Of a stretch of 64,000 nucleotides of DNA, positions 44,415-53,237 are shown in pieces (within the stretch, counting starts at the first letter, position 1; each line of letters starts with the position of its first letter). Under the pieces are notes generated by a model. It did not search any database, had not been told where the DNA came from, and saw only the letters and a program-made list of their open reading frames with translations. Source of the DNA: Lewinellaceae bacterium (GTDB lineage Bacteria > Bacteroidota > Bacteroidia > Chitinophagales > Saprospiraceae); contig JACJYG010000010.1 in the NCBI GenBank assembly GCA_020636215.1, forward strand, positions 62,001 to 126,000, given 5' to 3'. Both the position numbers and the translations under genes were made by a program.

Positions 44415-45299
44415 CTAGTAAGTGGTTGCGGACAAGTCGACTACAAAGCCTTTAATCTTGTGTTTCGACTGCAGGTTTTTCACGTAGTTGGTAGCTGCTG
44501 ATTCGGTGTCGAATGGGCCAAGCATGATTTTATAGACCGGGTTAACATCGCCTTTCTCTATGCTGATCAGGATATTATCAAACCATTTGGCTTGCAGGTC
44601 GGCCACTTGCTGGAAGACATTTTCGTAATTTTCCAGGGAAGCTACCTGAACGGCAAAGCCTTTGCCGCCGGGCTTTTCCAATGCGATCTTGTACAGGCCG
44701 TATTTCTGGTATTCCTTGCCAACGAGTTGTGGTTTGGCGGTACTGCCCTTCGCGCTAGTCTTTACGGCAGCTGTTTCCACTTTGGGAACATCCTCCTTTT
44801 TGGGGGCAACAGTTTTGTCGGAGGCCTGGGTGTCATAGTTGCTAGGTATCTTGTTTGTCTCCTTGCTTACCGCCGGAGAAGTAACAGCTTCCTTGGCTGT
44901 TTTTTCTGCCTTGGTGGTTTTGGAGCGGCTCACCACCTCTACTTTCACTTCGGCTACGCCATCTTTCAGTATTCCCAGCTTTTCGGCAGCGGCACGGCTG
45001 AGGTCTACCACCCGGCCGGTAATGTAAGGCCCTTTGTCAATGACCCGGACTACGACCGACTTATTATTGTCAAGCCGGGTGATTTTGAGCATTGTATTGA
45101 GCGGGTGGCGCATATGGGCGGCAGTCAGTTCATTGGGGTTGTACGTGATGCCATAGAAGGTTTTCCTTCCGGTAAAATCATCGTGGTAATAGGCGGCCAG
45201 CCCGAATTCATCATCGGTGTTTTCCGTTTGGGCCATTACGGCTGAGCAGGAAAGCAGGGCTATTGCCACGGGAAAGATCTTGCTGAAGAAACTTCTCAT
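44415..45299 (-). CDS. RlpA-like double-psi beta-barrel protein with SPOR domain
   Basis: The product is about 294 residues from the ATG at 45299 (MRSFFSKIFPVAIALLSCSAVMAQ), a signal peptide. The RlpA domain is at about 30-125: LAAYYHDDFTGRKTFYGITYNPNELTAAHMRHPLNT, then VIDKGPYITGRVVDLSRAAAEKLG. RlpA proteins act at the septum as lytic transglycosylases on bare glycan strands. A Lys/Thr/Ala-rich linker leads to a C-terminal SPOR domain (about 215-290, KGFAVQVASLENYENVFQQVADLQ), which binds such glycans. Both parts make it a cell-division wall protein. In-frame ATGs before 45299 give no signal peptide and are rejected. Confidence 0.88.
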   Translation of the reverse strand: MRSFFSKIFPVAIALLSCSAVMAQTENTDDEFGLAAYYHDDFTGRKTFYGITYNPNELTAAHMRHPLNTMLKITRLDNNKSVVVRVIDKGPYITGRVVDLSRAAAEKLGILKDGVAEVKVEVVSRSKTTKAEKTAKEAVTSPAVSKETNKIPSNYDTQASDKTVAPKKEDVPKVETAAVKTSAKGSTAKPQLVGKEYQKYGLYKIALEKPGGKGFAVQVASLENYENVFQQVADLQAKWFDNILISIEKGDVNPVYKIMLGPFDTESAATNYVKNLQSKHKIKGFVVDLSATTY

Positions 45300-45394
45300 G
45301 ATTTTTTTGTTTTTGGATGTTGTTTTAATATCATATCGGTTTTTGGCCGTCCCGGGCGGGCGCGAGGCGCTCACAGAAATGCAGGCGGACTTTT

Positions 45395-45402
45395 CAAATA
45401 TA
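45395..45402 (-). promoter_or_regulatory. Possible -7 promoter element of the RlpA-like gene
   Basis: The minus strand reads TATATTTG, matching TAnnTTTG, about 95 bases upstream of the start of the RlpA-like gene at 45299. No TTTG is at the ideal distance. Confidence 0.3.
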
Positions 45403-45495
45403 GGTATTAAGTGACACTCAGAGAACAAGTCAGCCTATTTTGAAATAGTATAGGCGGTATGTATTTGATATTGGAACGGTTAAAGCAGGCCAAAA

Positions 45496-46131
45496 TTATC
45501 CGATGGCTGCCTGCAACCCTTGAAATAAGCCTATGCCAATGAGGATGCCGCCAATGGCCTTGTTCATCCAGTGTTGGATCATCTGGCTTCGCTGGCTGAT
45601 TAATTGGCCTAATAGGCCGAATAACAGCAGGGCGGCCAACTTGCCGGTTGATACCCCGAGGAAGAAAGCCGTCACGATCTGCATCGATTGATGGGTGCTG
45701 AATCGTATGGATTGGGAAGCTTCCAGGTAGGCCAGTACGAATATCCAGAAAGGAATGGCCTGAGCATTGAGCAGAGAAATGAAAAGGCCGCGGACAAAGT
45801 TGCTTTTTTGCGGCCATTGCTGTTTTTGATCTTCCTCCTTGTCTTTACGCAGCAGGAAGGCCAATCCGATGCCCAGGAATACCATTGCAGCCACCAGCTT
45901 GGCCCAGGGATGCCCATCCAGATAGCCGGTAATGTTGTGATTGAACTGTAATGCTATAAAGGATTGCCCGATCTCCACGATTGCGGCCGCTACTGAAAAC
46001 CAAAGGCCAGCCCGGAAACTTTGCCGGATGGTCGTATCCACTACGGATAGGTTGATAGGGCCAAAGGGCAATGTGCCAAGAAAGGAAGCGGCCCAGGTGG
46101 CCAGGAATACAAACATGGGATGCAAGGACAT
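45496..46131 (-). CDS. LysE-family amino-acid exporter
   Basis: The product is about 211 residues from the ATG at 46131 (MSLHPMFVFLATWAASFLGTLPFGPINLSVVDTT). The LysE/RhtB pattern is visible: the FGPINLSV motif in the first helix and six hydrophobic segments (about 7-28, 40-62, 70-90, 115-138, 150-172, 187-208). A charged loop (RKDKEEDQKQQWPQK) separates helices 3 and 4. It probably exports a basic or other amino acid, or a small metabolite, across the inner membrane. An upstream ATG at 46197 gives a non-hydrophobic extension and is rejected. It stands alone on its strand, divergent from mnmA. Confidence 0.82.
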   Translation of the reverse strand: MSLHPMFVFLATWAASFLGTLPFGPINLSVVDTTIRQSFRAGLWFSVAAAIVEIGQSFIALQFNHNITGYLDGHPWAKLVAAMVFLGIGLAFLLRKDKEEDQKQQWPQKSNFVRGLFISLLNAQAIPFWIFVLAYLEASQSIRFSTHQSMQIVTAFFLGVSTGKLAALLLFGLLGQLISQRSQMIQHWMNKAIGGILIGIGLFQGLQAAIG

Positions 46132-46284
46132 GGCGAGTCGTCTTTTTTGCAATTGAAGAGGCAATATTACAAATTTTTGTCCGGGTGCAGATAGCACGCC
46201 TTTTTAGGTTTAAAAAATTGTCAGCCTGAAGAGGGGCCTTTTGTAAAGCCATCAGGCTGATGAACTATTCGGGGGCAAAATTTG

Positions 46285-46292
46285 TACCTTTG
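46285..46292 (+). promoter_or_regulatory. Possible -7 promoter element of mnmA
   Basis: TACCTTTG matches TAnnTTTG 45 bases upstream of the mnmA ATG, in the divergent gap with the LysE-type gene. No TTTG at 19 bases upstream was found. Confidence 0.45.
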
Positions 46293-46337
46293 TAATCAAA
46301 AAAATCGCAAAATCCAGGCATTTTAATTGTAAGAGGC

Positions 46338-47450
46338 ATGAGTAAGCACGGAAAAGTATTGGTAGCCATGAGCGGCGGCATCGACAGCACCGTTACCGCT
46401 ATGATGCTGCATCAACAGGGGTATGAAGTTATCGGCATAACGATGAAAACATGGGACTATGCCAATTCCGGTGGCTCCAGTAAGGAAACAGGCTGTTGCA
46501 GCCTCGATTCTATCAATGACGCCCGGGAAGTGGCCGTTAACATGGGTTTTCATCATTTTATTATCGATATTCGGGACGAATTTGGCGATTATGTCATCGA
46601 CAATTTCGTTGACGAATACCTCGCCGGACGCACGCCAAACCCTTGCGTGCTGTGTAATACCCACATCAAGTGGAACGCCCTGCTAAAACGGGCCGATGCC
46701 CTGGATTGTGAGTTCATTGCTACCGGACACTATGCCCGGATTCAGGAACTCAACGGGCGTCGCTATATCTCCCGGGCGGCCGATTCCAACAAGGACCAAT
46801 CCTATGTTCTTTGGGGACTGAGCCAGGAATGCCTTAGCCGCAGCCAATTCCCCCTGGGCGGTTTTACCAAACCAGAAGTCCGCCAAATGGCGGCCGACTG
46901 GGGGTATGACGAGCTTTCCAAGAAAGCAGAAAGCTATGAGATCTGCTTTGTGCCCGACAACGACTACCGCGGGTTTCTCAGGCGCCGGGTGGATGGCCTC
47001 GAGGAGCAGGTCGCCGGCGGTGATTTCATCAATACGGAAGGCGAGCCTATCGGCAAACACCAGGGATACCCGTTTTATACGGTGGGCCAACGTAAGGGCC
47101 TGGGCGTCGCTTTCGGGCAGCCCATGTTCGTGACCGAAATCAGGCCGGAATCCAATACTGTTGTGCTAGGCACCGAAGACGAACTGGTCCGCAATGGCAT
47201 GACGGTAGGAGGGGTCAACCTGATGAAATACGCCAGCCTCCCGGAAGAAGGGCTGGAAGCTGTTACCAAAATACGCTACAAAGACAATGGAGCATTCAGC
47301 CGGGTCTACCAGAAGGGGCCGAAAGTGCAGGTGGAGTTCCTTGCCAACGTCAAAGGCGTAGCCCCGGGCCAATCCGCTGTTTTTTATGAAGGCGATGATG
47401 TGGTCGGCGGAGGCATTATCCATGGCAGTTTCCTGAATGGACAGAATTAA
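46338..47450 (+). CDS. mnmA: tRNA 2-thiouridine synthesis enzyme
   Basis: MnmA (370 residues) puts sulfur on uridine 34 of tRNA-Lys, -Glu and -Gln. The PP-loop ATP-binding motif SGGIDST lies near residues 14-20. The catalytic Cys sits in TPNPCVLCN near 101, with the persulfide Cys partner in YEICFVPDNDYRGFL near 200. The THIKWNALLKRADALDCEFIATGHYARI block and C-terminal beta barrel are complete. It is a cytoplasmic enzyme. The start at ATG 46338 gives MSKHGKVLVAMSGG, the family N-terminus. A lipoprotein gene and rimM follow on the same strand with short gaps (57 and 4 bases), so they may be one operon. Confidence 0.95.
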   Translation: MSKHGKVLVAMSGGIDSTVTAMMLHQQGYEVIGITMKTWDYANSGGSSKETGCCSLDSINDAREVAVNMGFHHFIIDIRDEFGDYVIDNFVDEYLAGRTPNPCVLCNTHIKWNALLKRADALDCEFIATGHYARIQELNGRRYISRAADSNKDQSYVLWGLSQECLSRSQFPLGGFTKPEVRQMAADWGYDELSKKAESYEICFVPDNDYRGFLRRRVDGLEEQVAGGDFINTEGEPIGKHQGYPFYTVGQRKGLGVAFGQPMFVTEIRPESNTVVLGTEDELVRNGMTVGGVNLMKYASLPEEGLEAVTKIRYKDNGAFSRVYQKGPKVQVEFLANVKGVAPGQSAVFYEGDDVVGGGIIHGSFLNGQN

Positions 47451-47507
47451 TCCCAATATTAAAAGGGAAGGAAGGCTTTTCTCCTTCTCTCAATCTTTCT
47501 CTGCTTT

Positions 47508-48287
47508 ATGCGTCAACTGTTGCTCCTTCCAGTTTTAGCCGCTATGGCCATTATCCTGTTTGCCTGCAGCAACCGGGAAGTAGAGGACATCACTATCGAT
47601 TATGGTTATGATTACTTTCCGCTGGAAGTCGGCCGATTCTGGGTCTATCAGGCGGATTCAATTACCTACGACCCGGCTCTGGGAGGTACGGCAATAGACA
47701 GTTTCCGAACCTTCATCCGGGAGGTGGTGGCCGATACTTTGCTGGACAATACCGGCGCCGTACTTTACCGGATCGAGCGTTACGAACGACAGGCGGATAC
47801 GCTGCCCTGGCAAATACGGAAGGTATTTACCCTTTCCCGCGATGAACAGCGGGCCTACCGAACAGAAGACAACCTGCGATTTATTAAACTCACTTTCCCG
47901 CTTCGGACGGGGCAAAGCTGGAACGGGAATGCTTTTTTTGACCCTTTCACCAAAGTCCTGGTGAAGGGCGAAAGTATCGAAATGTTCAAATCCTGGGATT
48001 ACAAGATACTTACTCAGGGCGAGCCGCTGCAGTTAGGCGGGCTTCATTTTGATGAGGTGGCCACGGTTCAGAATGCGGATAGCCGCAATAACGCCATTGA
48101 GTTCCGCGTAGCTACGGAGCAATATGCTAAAGGCGTCGGGTTGGTGTCTCGCTACCTCGACATCCTCGATACGGAATGCCGTGTGTGTTGTAACGGCGAT
48201 ACCGGTGATGAGTGCCAGGCATTACCTTGGGAAGAAAGAGCAGAAAAAGGCTTTCGCCTTTACCAGCAATTGATCACCTATCAATAG
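47508..48287 (+). CDS. Hypothetical lipoprotein
   Basis: The 259-residue protein begins with a signal peptide and lipobox (AAMAIILFACSN), so it is probably anchored in a membrane. The mature part is beta-rich with an aromatic-rich entry (DYGYDYFPLEVGRFWVYQADSITYD) and ends with a Cys-rich loop (TECRVCCNGDTGDEC) before a short helix. I do not recognise the family; the entry segment is of a type often seen in Bacteroidota lipoproteins of unknown function. It lies between mnmA and rimM in what looks like one transcript; rimM starts 4 bases after its stop. Confidence 0.65.
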   Translation: MRQLLLLPVLAAMAIILFACSNREVEDITIDYGYDYFPLEVGRFWVYQADSITYDPALGGTAIDSFRTFIREVVADTLLDNTGAVLYRIERYERQADTLPWQIRKVFTLSRDEQRAYRTEDNLRFIKLTFPLRTGQSWNGNAFFDPFTKVLVKGESIEMFKSWDYKILTQGEPLQLGGLHFDEVATVQNADSRNNAIEFRVATEQYAKGVGLVSRYLDILDTECRVCCNGDTGDECQALPWEERAEKGFRLYQQLITYQ

Positions 48288-48291
48288 TGCA

Positions 48292-48801
48292 ATGGAAACC
48301 TATATCTCCGTTGGGAAGACTGGAAAGACACACGGCATCGACGGCGAGTTGAAATTTTTCATCGAGGATGCATTCCTGGACGATTTTCTGGATGCCCCGG
48401 CAGTTTTCCTAACGGTAGCGGGTAAACAGGTGCCCTTTTTCATTGAATCCGTCCGTGGAGAAAGTAACTTGATCATTAAACTTGAAGAAGTTGATTCACG
48501 GGAAGCTGCACTACCCTTGGCCGGCGCTGAAGTTTTCCTCCGGGAACAGGATGTCTCACAAGGCGTTTCTGCTGCTCTGCCTGACTTTGGCTACCTGGAA
48601 GGTTATACAATTAAAGATGCCAATGCGGGTGTAATAGGCCCCATTGAGGAGGTCGTGGAATTTCCCCAACAATTGATGGCGGTGCTTACCTATGGCGGGA
48701 AAGAAATACTCATCCCGCTCAATGATCAATTTATTCTGAAAATCGATGAGGCCGCCCGCCGGATAGATATGCAACTGCCGGAAGGGCTGCTGGGGCTTTA
48801 A
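48292..48801 (+). CDS. rimM: Ribosome maturation factor RimM
   Basis: RimM (169 residues) helps assemble the 30S subunit head around ribosomal protein S19 and 16S rRNA. The N-terminal beta barrel has the family start YISVGKTGKTHGIDGELKFF. The C-terminal PRC-barrel domain has the LEGYTIKDANAGVIGPIEEVVEFPQQLMAVL and EILIPLNDQFI blocks. Length is normal. Its usual partners (rpsP, trmD, rplS) are not adjacent; instead it follows a lipoprotein gene by 4 bases, which suggests cotranscription. ATG 48292 is the first in frame. Confidence 0.9.
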   Translation: METYISVGKTGKTHGIDGELKFFIEDAFLDDFLDAPAVFLTVAGKQVPFFIESVRGESNLIIKLEEVDSREAALPLAGAEVFLREQDVSQGVSAALPDFGYLEGYTIKDANAGVIGPIEEVVEFPQQLMAVLTYGGKEILIPLNDQFILKIDEAARRIDMQLPEGLLGL

Positions 48802-48918
48802 GTCAGTAAACAGCCTGCCAGGCCTTAAACCCTGAAACTTGCCCTGCCTTCCCCCGATAACCGTCGGAATCGGCCTGGTAAAAAACTGAAACCTCCTGAG
48901 GGGCTACCGAACTAGATA

Positions 48919-50793
48919 CTACTGCTTGACCAGCCTTTTCGTCCATTCCTTGCCCGGGGGGATGGTGAAATGAAGAATGTAAACACCGGCAGGAAGCTGG
49001 GAGAGGTCTACATTGGCCAGGTTTTCTCCTTTTCGGATGCGTTCTGTCCGCTGGATCACCTTTGCTCCTTTAGCGTCAAATACGGACAGTTCGGCCTGGG
49101 ATTCGTAGTTGCTTTTCACCTTTATTGTTTTGACCCATTGCCGGGGCCCTTCGAGCAGTTCAAAGGACAGTTCACGGTTTTTTAGGATTGTTTTCTCCAC
49201 GGCGGAGTATTCAACCCCACCTTCGATGTCTATTAGTTTTACTCTGTAATAGAGATCCTCATTTGGATAGACGTCTTTGTCGATGTAGAGATAGGAAGCG
49301 CCCTCGTCGCTGTTATCCATAGAGCGGAAGCTGGCCAGTTTTTCAAATTGTTTTCCATTGACAGAGCGCTCCAGTTCGTACCCCAGGGTTTTGCGTTCAT
49401 ACGGTACATCCCAGTTCAGTTCGATATAGTCGGTAAAGGCATCGACGGCGAGGCTGATCCGGCTGGGAACAATTTGGGAAGCACGGCCTTGAACCCAAAG
49501 GGAATAGGAGCGGGGCGGAAGGACGAGATAAACGGAGTTGGGGATCCGGTAGGCAGAGTCCATGGCAGCCACTTTCATTTTTGGGCTAAGGGATTCTCCC
49601 AGGACGTCGGTAAAGACATCACCAATGCGGACATTGGACAGGTTAACCTCCTGAACGACCCGTAGGGTGTCGTCGGCGAAGTTGATAGCCACGATCACGT
49701 CTTTGTTACCGGCGGGCTGGTTGCGCTGGCCAGCGGGGGTATTGGTCCCGTCAATCTGGAACAAGAGCGCCCTGGATGCATCAACCCCTTTTTTACCAGA
49801 GGGGTAATAGCTGGCTTTTTCCGTTTCAAAGCGGTTGAGGTATTCTACGCCAATTGCCCCATAGATATAATCCTTATGGGCCTGGATGAGCTGGGCTATC
49901 TGTTCGCGCAGTGGTTTGTAGTTGAGATACTCATCTAGTTCGGATTCGTCGCCGTAATAGTCACCGTAAGACACGGTGGGCAGGCCGATCTGGTTGTTGG
50001 TCAGGGTATAGGCATAGCCTAACATGGGATTGGCAAGGGGGTCGTCCCAATCGCCGGCTTTGCCATTCTGATTTTTATAAAAAGGGTGGTTGACCAGTGT
50101 AACGATGTTGAAGCCGGAAATGGCCGAGGCGTCCCGAATGCTTCGTTCAAAAATAAAGCGGACATCATAGGCCGTATCGACGGAAGCGCGGCGAATCGCC
50201 TCCCGGAGCGGGTAATCATAAACCCTGGGATCGATTTCGGAGCGGGATTCATCGGATTGATTCCGGATCACTTCGGCCACCCAATCCCCCAGTTTTTGCG
50301 GATCATTGTAATACGGAATATTGGCAACGAGTAGTTTAAGCAGCTTACCTTGCCGGCTGAGCTGGTTGAGTTCACGGGCAATGGAAGCGGCGTTGAGCTG
50401 CCGCCGGCTGTGCAGGCTGTAAGCCGCTACCCGAAATTGTTCGTCCAGCCGGTGTATTTGTTGTTGAAGGGAAAGGCTATCCGGGCCGGTTTCAAGCTCA
50501 GCGATGGGGTATATGCCGTTCTTTTCCAGGCTCTTCAGCAATTGCTGTAGCGCTGGCGGGCTATTGGGTTGTAGGGCCGGCAGCCAAAGGAAGGAAAACC
50601 CGGCATAGGCCAATTCCGGCGCCTGGCTCTCCATTCTGCTAATCCAGAACTGCAGCGTAGCAGAATCGGCAGGTGTTTCGGGGCTGTCTTCCGGGCAGCT
50701 CCAATAGCATCCCTGCAGAATGAAGTCCTGGCTTATAGCTGGCAGCGCAAGAAACAGTAAAGGAAGCATAACGGCAGATCCGTGCATTCTCAT
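48919..50793 (-). CDS. Amylase-fold T9SS-secreted protein, apparently missing catalytic residues
   Basis: The 624-residue protein has a signal peptide ending PAISQ. The first 400 residues look like a shortened GH13 alpha-amylase barrel: ILQGCYWSCPED and FLWLPALQP at the start, YDYPLREAIRRAS, then VTLVNHPFYKN and IGLPTVSYGDYYG. In active amylases the last region reads NHD and a GFRxD nucleophile motif exists; here NHP replaces it and no GFRxD is seen. The enzyme is probably inactive and may bind a glucan instead. A C-terminal T9SS sorting domain (LPAGVYILHFTIPPGKEWTKRLVKQ) follows two fibronectin-like parts. It is exported to the surface. Confidence 0.75.
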   Translation of the reverse strand: MRMHGSAVMLPLLFLALPAISQDFILQGCYWSCPEDSPETPADSATLQFWISRMESQAPELAYAGFSFLWLPALQPNSPPALQQLLKSLEKNGIYPIAELETGPDSLSLQQQIHRLDEQFRVAAYSLHSRRQLNAASIARELNQLSRQGKLLKLLVANIPYYNDPQKLGDWVAEVIRNQSDESRSEIDPRVYDYPLREAIRRASVDTAYDVRFIFERSIRDASAISGFNIVTLVNHPFYKNQNGKAGDWDDPLANPMLGYAYTLTNNQIGLPTVSYGDYYGDESELDEYLNYKPLREQIAQLIQAHKDYIYGAIGVEYLNRFETEKASYYPSGKKGVDASRALLFQIDGTNTPAGQRNQPAGNKDVIVAINFADDTLRVVQEVNLSNVRIGDVFTDVLGESLSPKMKVAAMDSAYRIPNSVYLVLPPRSYSLWVQGRASQIVPSRISLAVDAFTDYIELNWDVPYERKTLGYELERSVNGKQFEKLASFRSMDNSDEGASYLYIDKDVYPNEDLYYRVKLIDIEGGVEYSAVEKTILKNRELSFELLEGPRQWVKTIKVKSNYESQAELSVFDAKGAKVIQRTERIRKGENLANVDLSQLPAGVYILHFTIPPGKEWTKRLVKQ

Positions 50794-50993
50794 AGCACAA
50801 AGGTTTTAAACCGGTTTTGGAAGTATGGCGCCGGATATGCTCATGGGGTGGGCAAACAATTTAGAAAAAATCTTATTGTTTCTCGGCATCTTTTTTATAG
50901 ATTTTTCTTTTGGAAGAATAGGATAAGTACTTAATTTCCCTCCGCCTTGTATTTAGCTATTTGTTGTGTTGCCGCATTCAGGTGCGGATTTGT

Positions 50994-53192
50994 ATGAATA
51001 AGACTACTCAACGTTTATTATTGGGGGTGATCCTTATGATCATTTTCTTGCCTTCTGCTTTCGCCCAAGTGGGTATGCAACGAGAAATTGACAGCTTGAA
51101 GCAATTACTCCAGGCTAGCGCCCAGAAAAAAGACACCAACCAGGTTCGCCGTTTGCTGGCGCTGGGGAAAATGTATCAAAACACCCTCCCTGATTCCAGC
51201 TTGTGGTATAGTGAGGAAGCCCATCAACTAGCGGCCAGCCTGGAGTTTCCGAAAGGCAAGGCAGATGCACTCCTGGATATGGGAATGGCCTTTACGGCAA
51301 AAGCAGAATATGACAGTGCTTTGCAGGTGACCAAAGCTGCGCTTGCCATTTTTGTAGAGGCAGGGGATCATGACAAAGCTTGGCGGTGTCGCAATAACCT
51401 GGGCGATACGGAACGGCTAATTGGAAATTACGCTCGGGCCATGCAATACCATCGCGACAATTTACCGGAGGCCCGCCAGTCGGGCAATAAAAAATTCCTG
51501 GCCGGCAGCTTGCACAATCTCGGCATCACCCTCAGTTCGGTGGGCAACTATACAGAATCACAGAAGTACCTATTTGAGAGCCTGGCGATTAAGGCCGAGC
51601 TCGGCGATACTGCATTTATGGCTTCCACGATACAGGCTCTTGGTGTCAATTATCAGGAAATGGGGCAGTTGGCCCAAGCCCTTGATTATTTCCACCAGGC
51701 CCTTACCCTTTGGACGCAGGCGGGCAATCGCGTAGGAGAATTCTATGGATATTACAGTATCGCAACAGTCGAAGAAGTGGTTGGGCACTATTTTCAAGCC
51801 CTGGAAAACTATGAATGCGCCTGCATCACAGCCAGGGAATTGGACAATCCGAATTTTTTGGCTTATTGCCTCTCCGGCCAGGGTAATGTTTTGATAAAAG
51901 AAGGTAAGCTGGATAAGGCGGAAAAGTACATTGTAAAAGCTCTGGAAATCAGACAGCGCTTGGATGACCTCAGTGGGCAGGCCAATCTGTGGAGCAGCCT
52001 GGCCCAGTTGCGGGCCCGGCAGGGTGAACTTCTGGAAGCTCAACATTTCACCCAGCAGGCCTTACAATTATCAAAAGACATCCGTGCCCGCCAGCTGGAA
52101 CATGACTATACGGTTCAACTGGCAGATATTCTTCAGCAACGTGGCCATTTTGAAGAAGCCTACCATTATCTGCAGTTGGGGCTCCTGTTGAAGGATAGTT
52201 TGTTCGACATGGAAAAAGCAGAAGAAGCGGCTACTTTGAAGTTAAAATATGATTTGGATAACACCGAACGATTACATAAGATCGAATTATTGGAGAAGGA
52301 GCAGTCGATCAAAGCATTACAGCTGAAAAATTTTAAAATGATAGCTTTTGGGCTGGCTGGTTTTGTTTTCCTTCTCCTTCTTCTTCTCCTCCTGTTTGTT
52401 GTCAATAACCGGCAGCGGAAAAAGACAAACGCTGAATTGGCTGGAATCAATACTGCCCTTCGAAAGGCGGAAACCAACCTTCGGTCCAATTATCAGGAAC
52501 TGGAAATCGCTAAAGACAAGCTTCAGCATTTTGTTTTTGCCATTTCACATGACCTGAGAGAGTCGGTAAGGGCTGTTACCAGTTTTGCCCAATTATTACA
52601 CCGTAAGCTGGCCGCCAGGCAAGTGGACTCGCATGGGGATTTGACCCAGTATATCGACTTTATTGTGGAAAATGGGCGGCGTATGAGTAATACGCTGGAT
52701 CAGTTACTCCTGATCACTGAACTTTCCGATCCGCCTCCGGTAAGTTTTGAAGTGCTTGACCTTAAGCAATTGATGGAAACGATTGCTGAAAACCTGTTGC
52801 CTGAAGAAGGCTCTGAATATTGCATAAGCATCACTGACCTGCCCCGGGTGAAGGGCAATTTGTATTTGGTTCGCAAGCTTTTGGAATGTCTGTTGGAAAA
52901 TTCCGTGGAGTTTAAAAAAGCCAATACACCCCTCAAAATTGAATTGGGTTTTATTCCCGGCCCTGGCCAAAACGCCATTTTTTACCTGAAGGACAATGGG
53001 CCGGGTGTTGAGGAACAGTACCTGGACTGGATCTTTCAGCCCTTTAGCAGGTTGAATGCCCGGGGAAAAGGCGGTGCAGGCCTGGGCCTGAGTATTTGCC
53101 GTCTAATTGTTGAATTACACGCCGGGAGGATGTGGGCCGAATCACAACCAGGAGAAGGCTTAACTTCGTATTTTACCTTACCGCTTGCTTAA
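50994..53192 (+). CDS. TPR sensor histidine kinase
   Basis: The product is about 732 residues from the ATG at 50994 (MNKTTQRLLLGVILM). A signal peptide (cut after SAFA/Q) is followed by about seven TPR repeats (35-430), a helix and a membrane segment at 449-472. A coiled-coil link leads to a kinase core with His519 in FAISHDLRES and an ATPase domain. The latter shows LLENSVEF (N box), DNGPGVEEQYLDWIF (G1) and GGAGLGLSICRLIVELH (G2). It probably reads an outer signal with its TPR part and autophosphorylates. No response regulator gene lies next to it, so the partner is unknown. A glycosyltransferase gene follows. Confidence 0.85.
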   Translation: MNKTTQRLLLGVILMIIFLPSAFAQVGMQREIDSLKQLLQASAQKKDTNQVRRLLALGKMYQNTLPDSSLWYSEEAHQLAASLEFPKGKADALLDMGMAFTAKAEYDSALQVTKAALAIFVEAGDHDKAWRCRNNLGDTERLIGNYARAMQYHRDNLPEARQSGNKKFLAGSLHNLGITLSSVGNYTESQKYLFESLAIKAELGDTAFMASTIQALGVNYQEMGQLAQALDYFHQALTLWTQAGNRVGEFYGYYSIATVEEVVGHYFQALENYECACITARELDNPNFLAYCLSGQGNVLIKEGKLDKAEKYIVKALEIRQRLDDLSGQANLWSSLAQLRARQGELLEAQHFTQQALQLSKDIRARQLEHDYTVQLADILQQRGHFEEAYHYLQLGLLLKDSLFDMEKAEEAATLKLKYDLDNTERLHKIELLEKEQSIKALQLKNFKMIAFGLAGFVFLLLLLLLLFVVNNRQRKKTNAELAGINTALRKAETNLRSNYQELEIAKDKLQHFVFAISHDLRESVRAVTSFAQLLHRKLAARQVDSHGDLTQYIDFIVENGRRMSNTLDQLLLITELSDPPPVSFEVLDLKQLMETIAENLLPEEGSEYCISITDLPRVKGNLYLVRKLLECLLENSVEFKKANTPLKIELGFIPGPGQNAIFYLKDNGPGVEEQYLDWIFQPFSRLNARGKGGAGLGLSICRLIVELHAGRMWAESQPGEGLTSYFTLPLA

Positions 53193-53237
53193 GTAATCGT
53201 TTCTGAGCCTCATAGTACAAATTAATATTAGGTGCCA

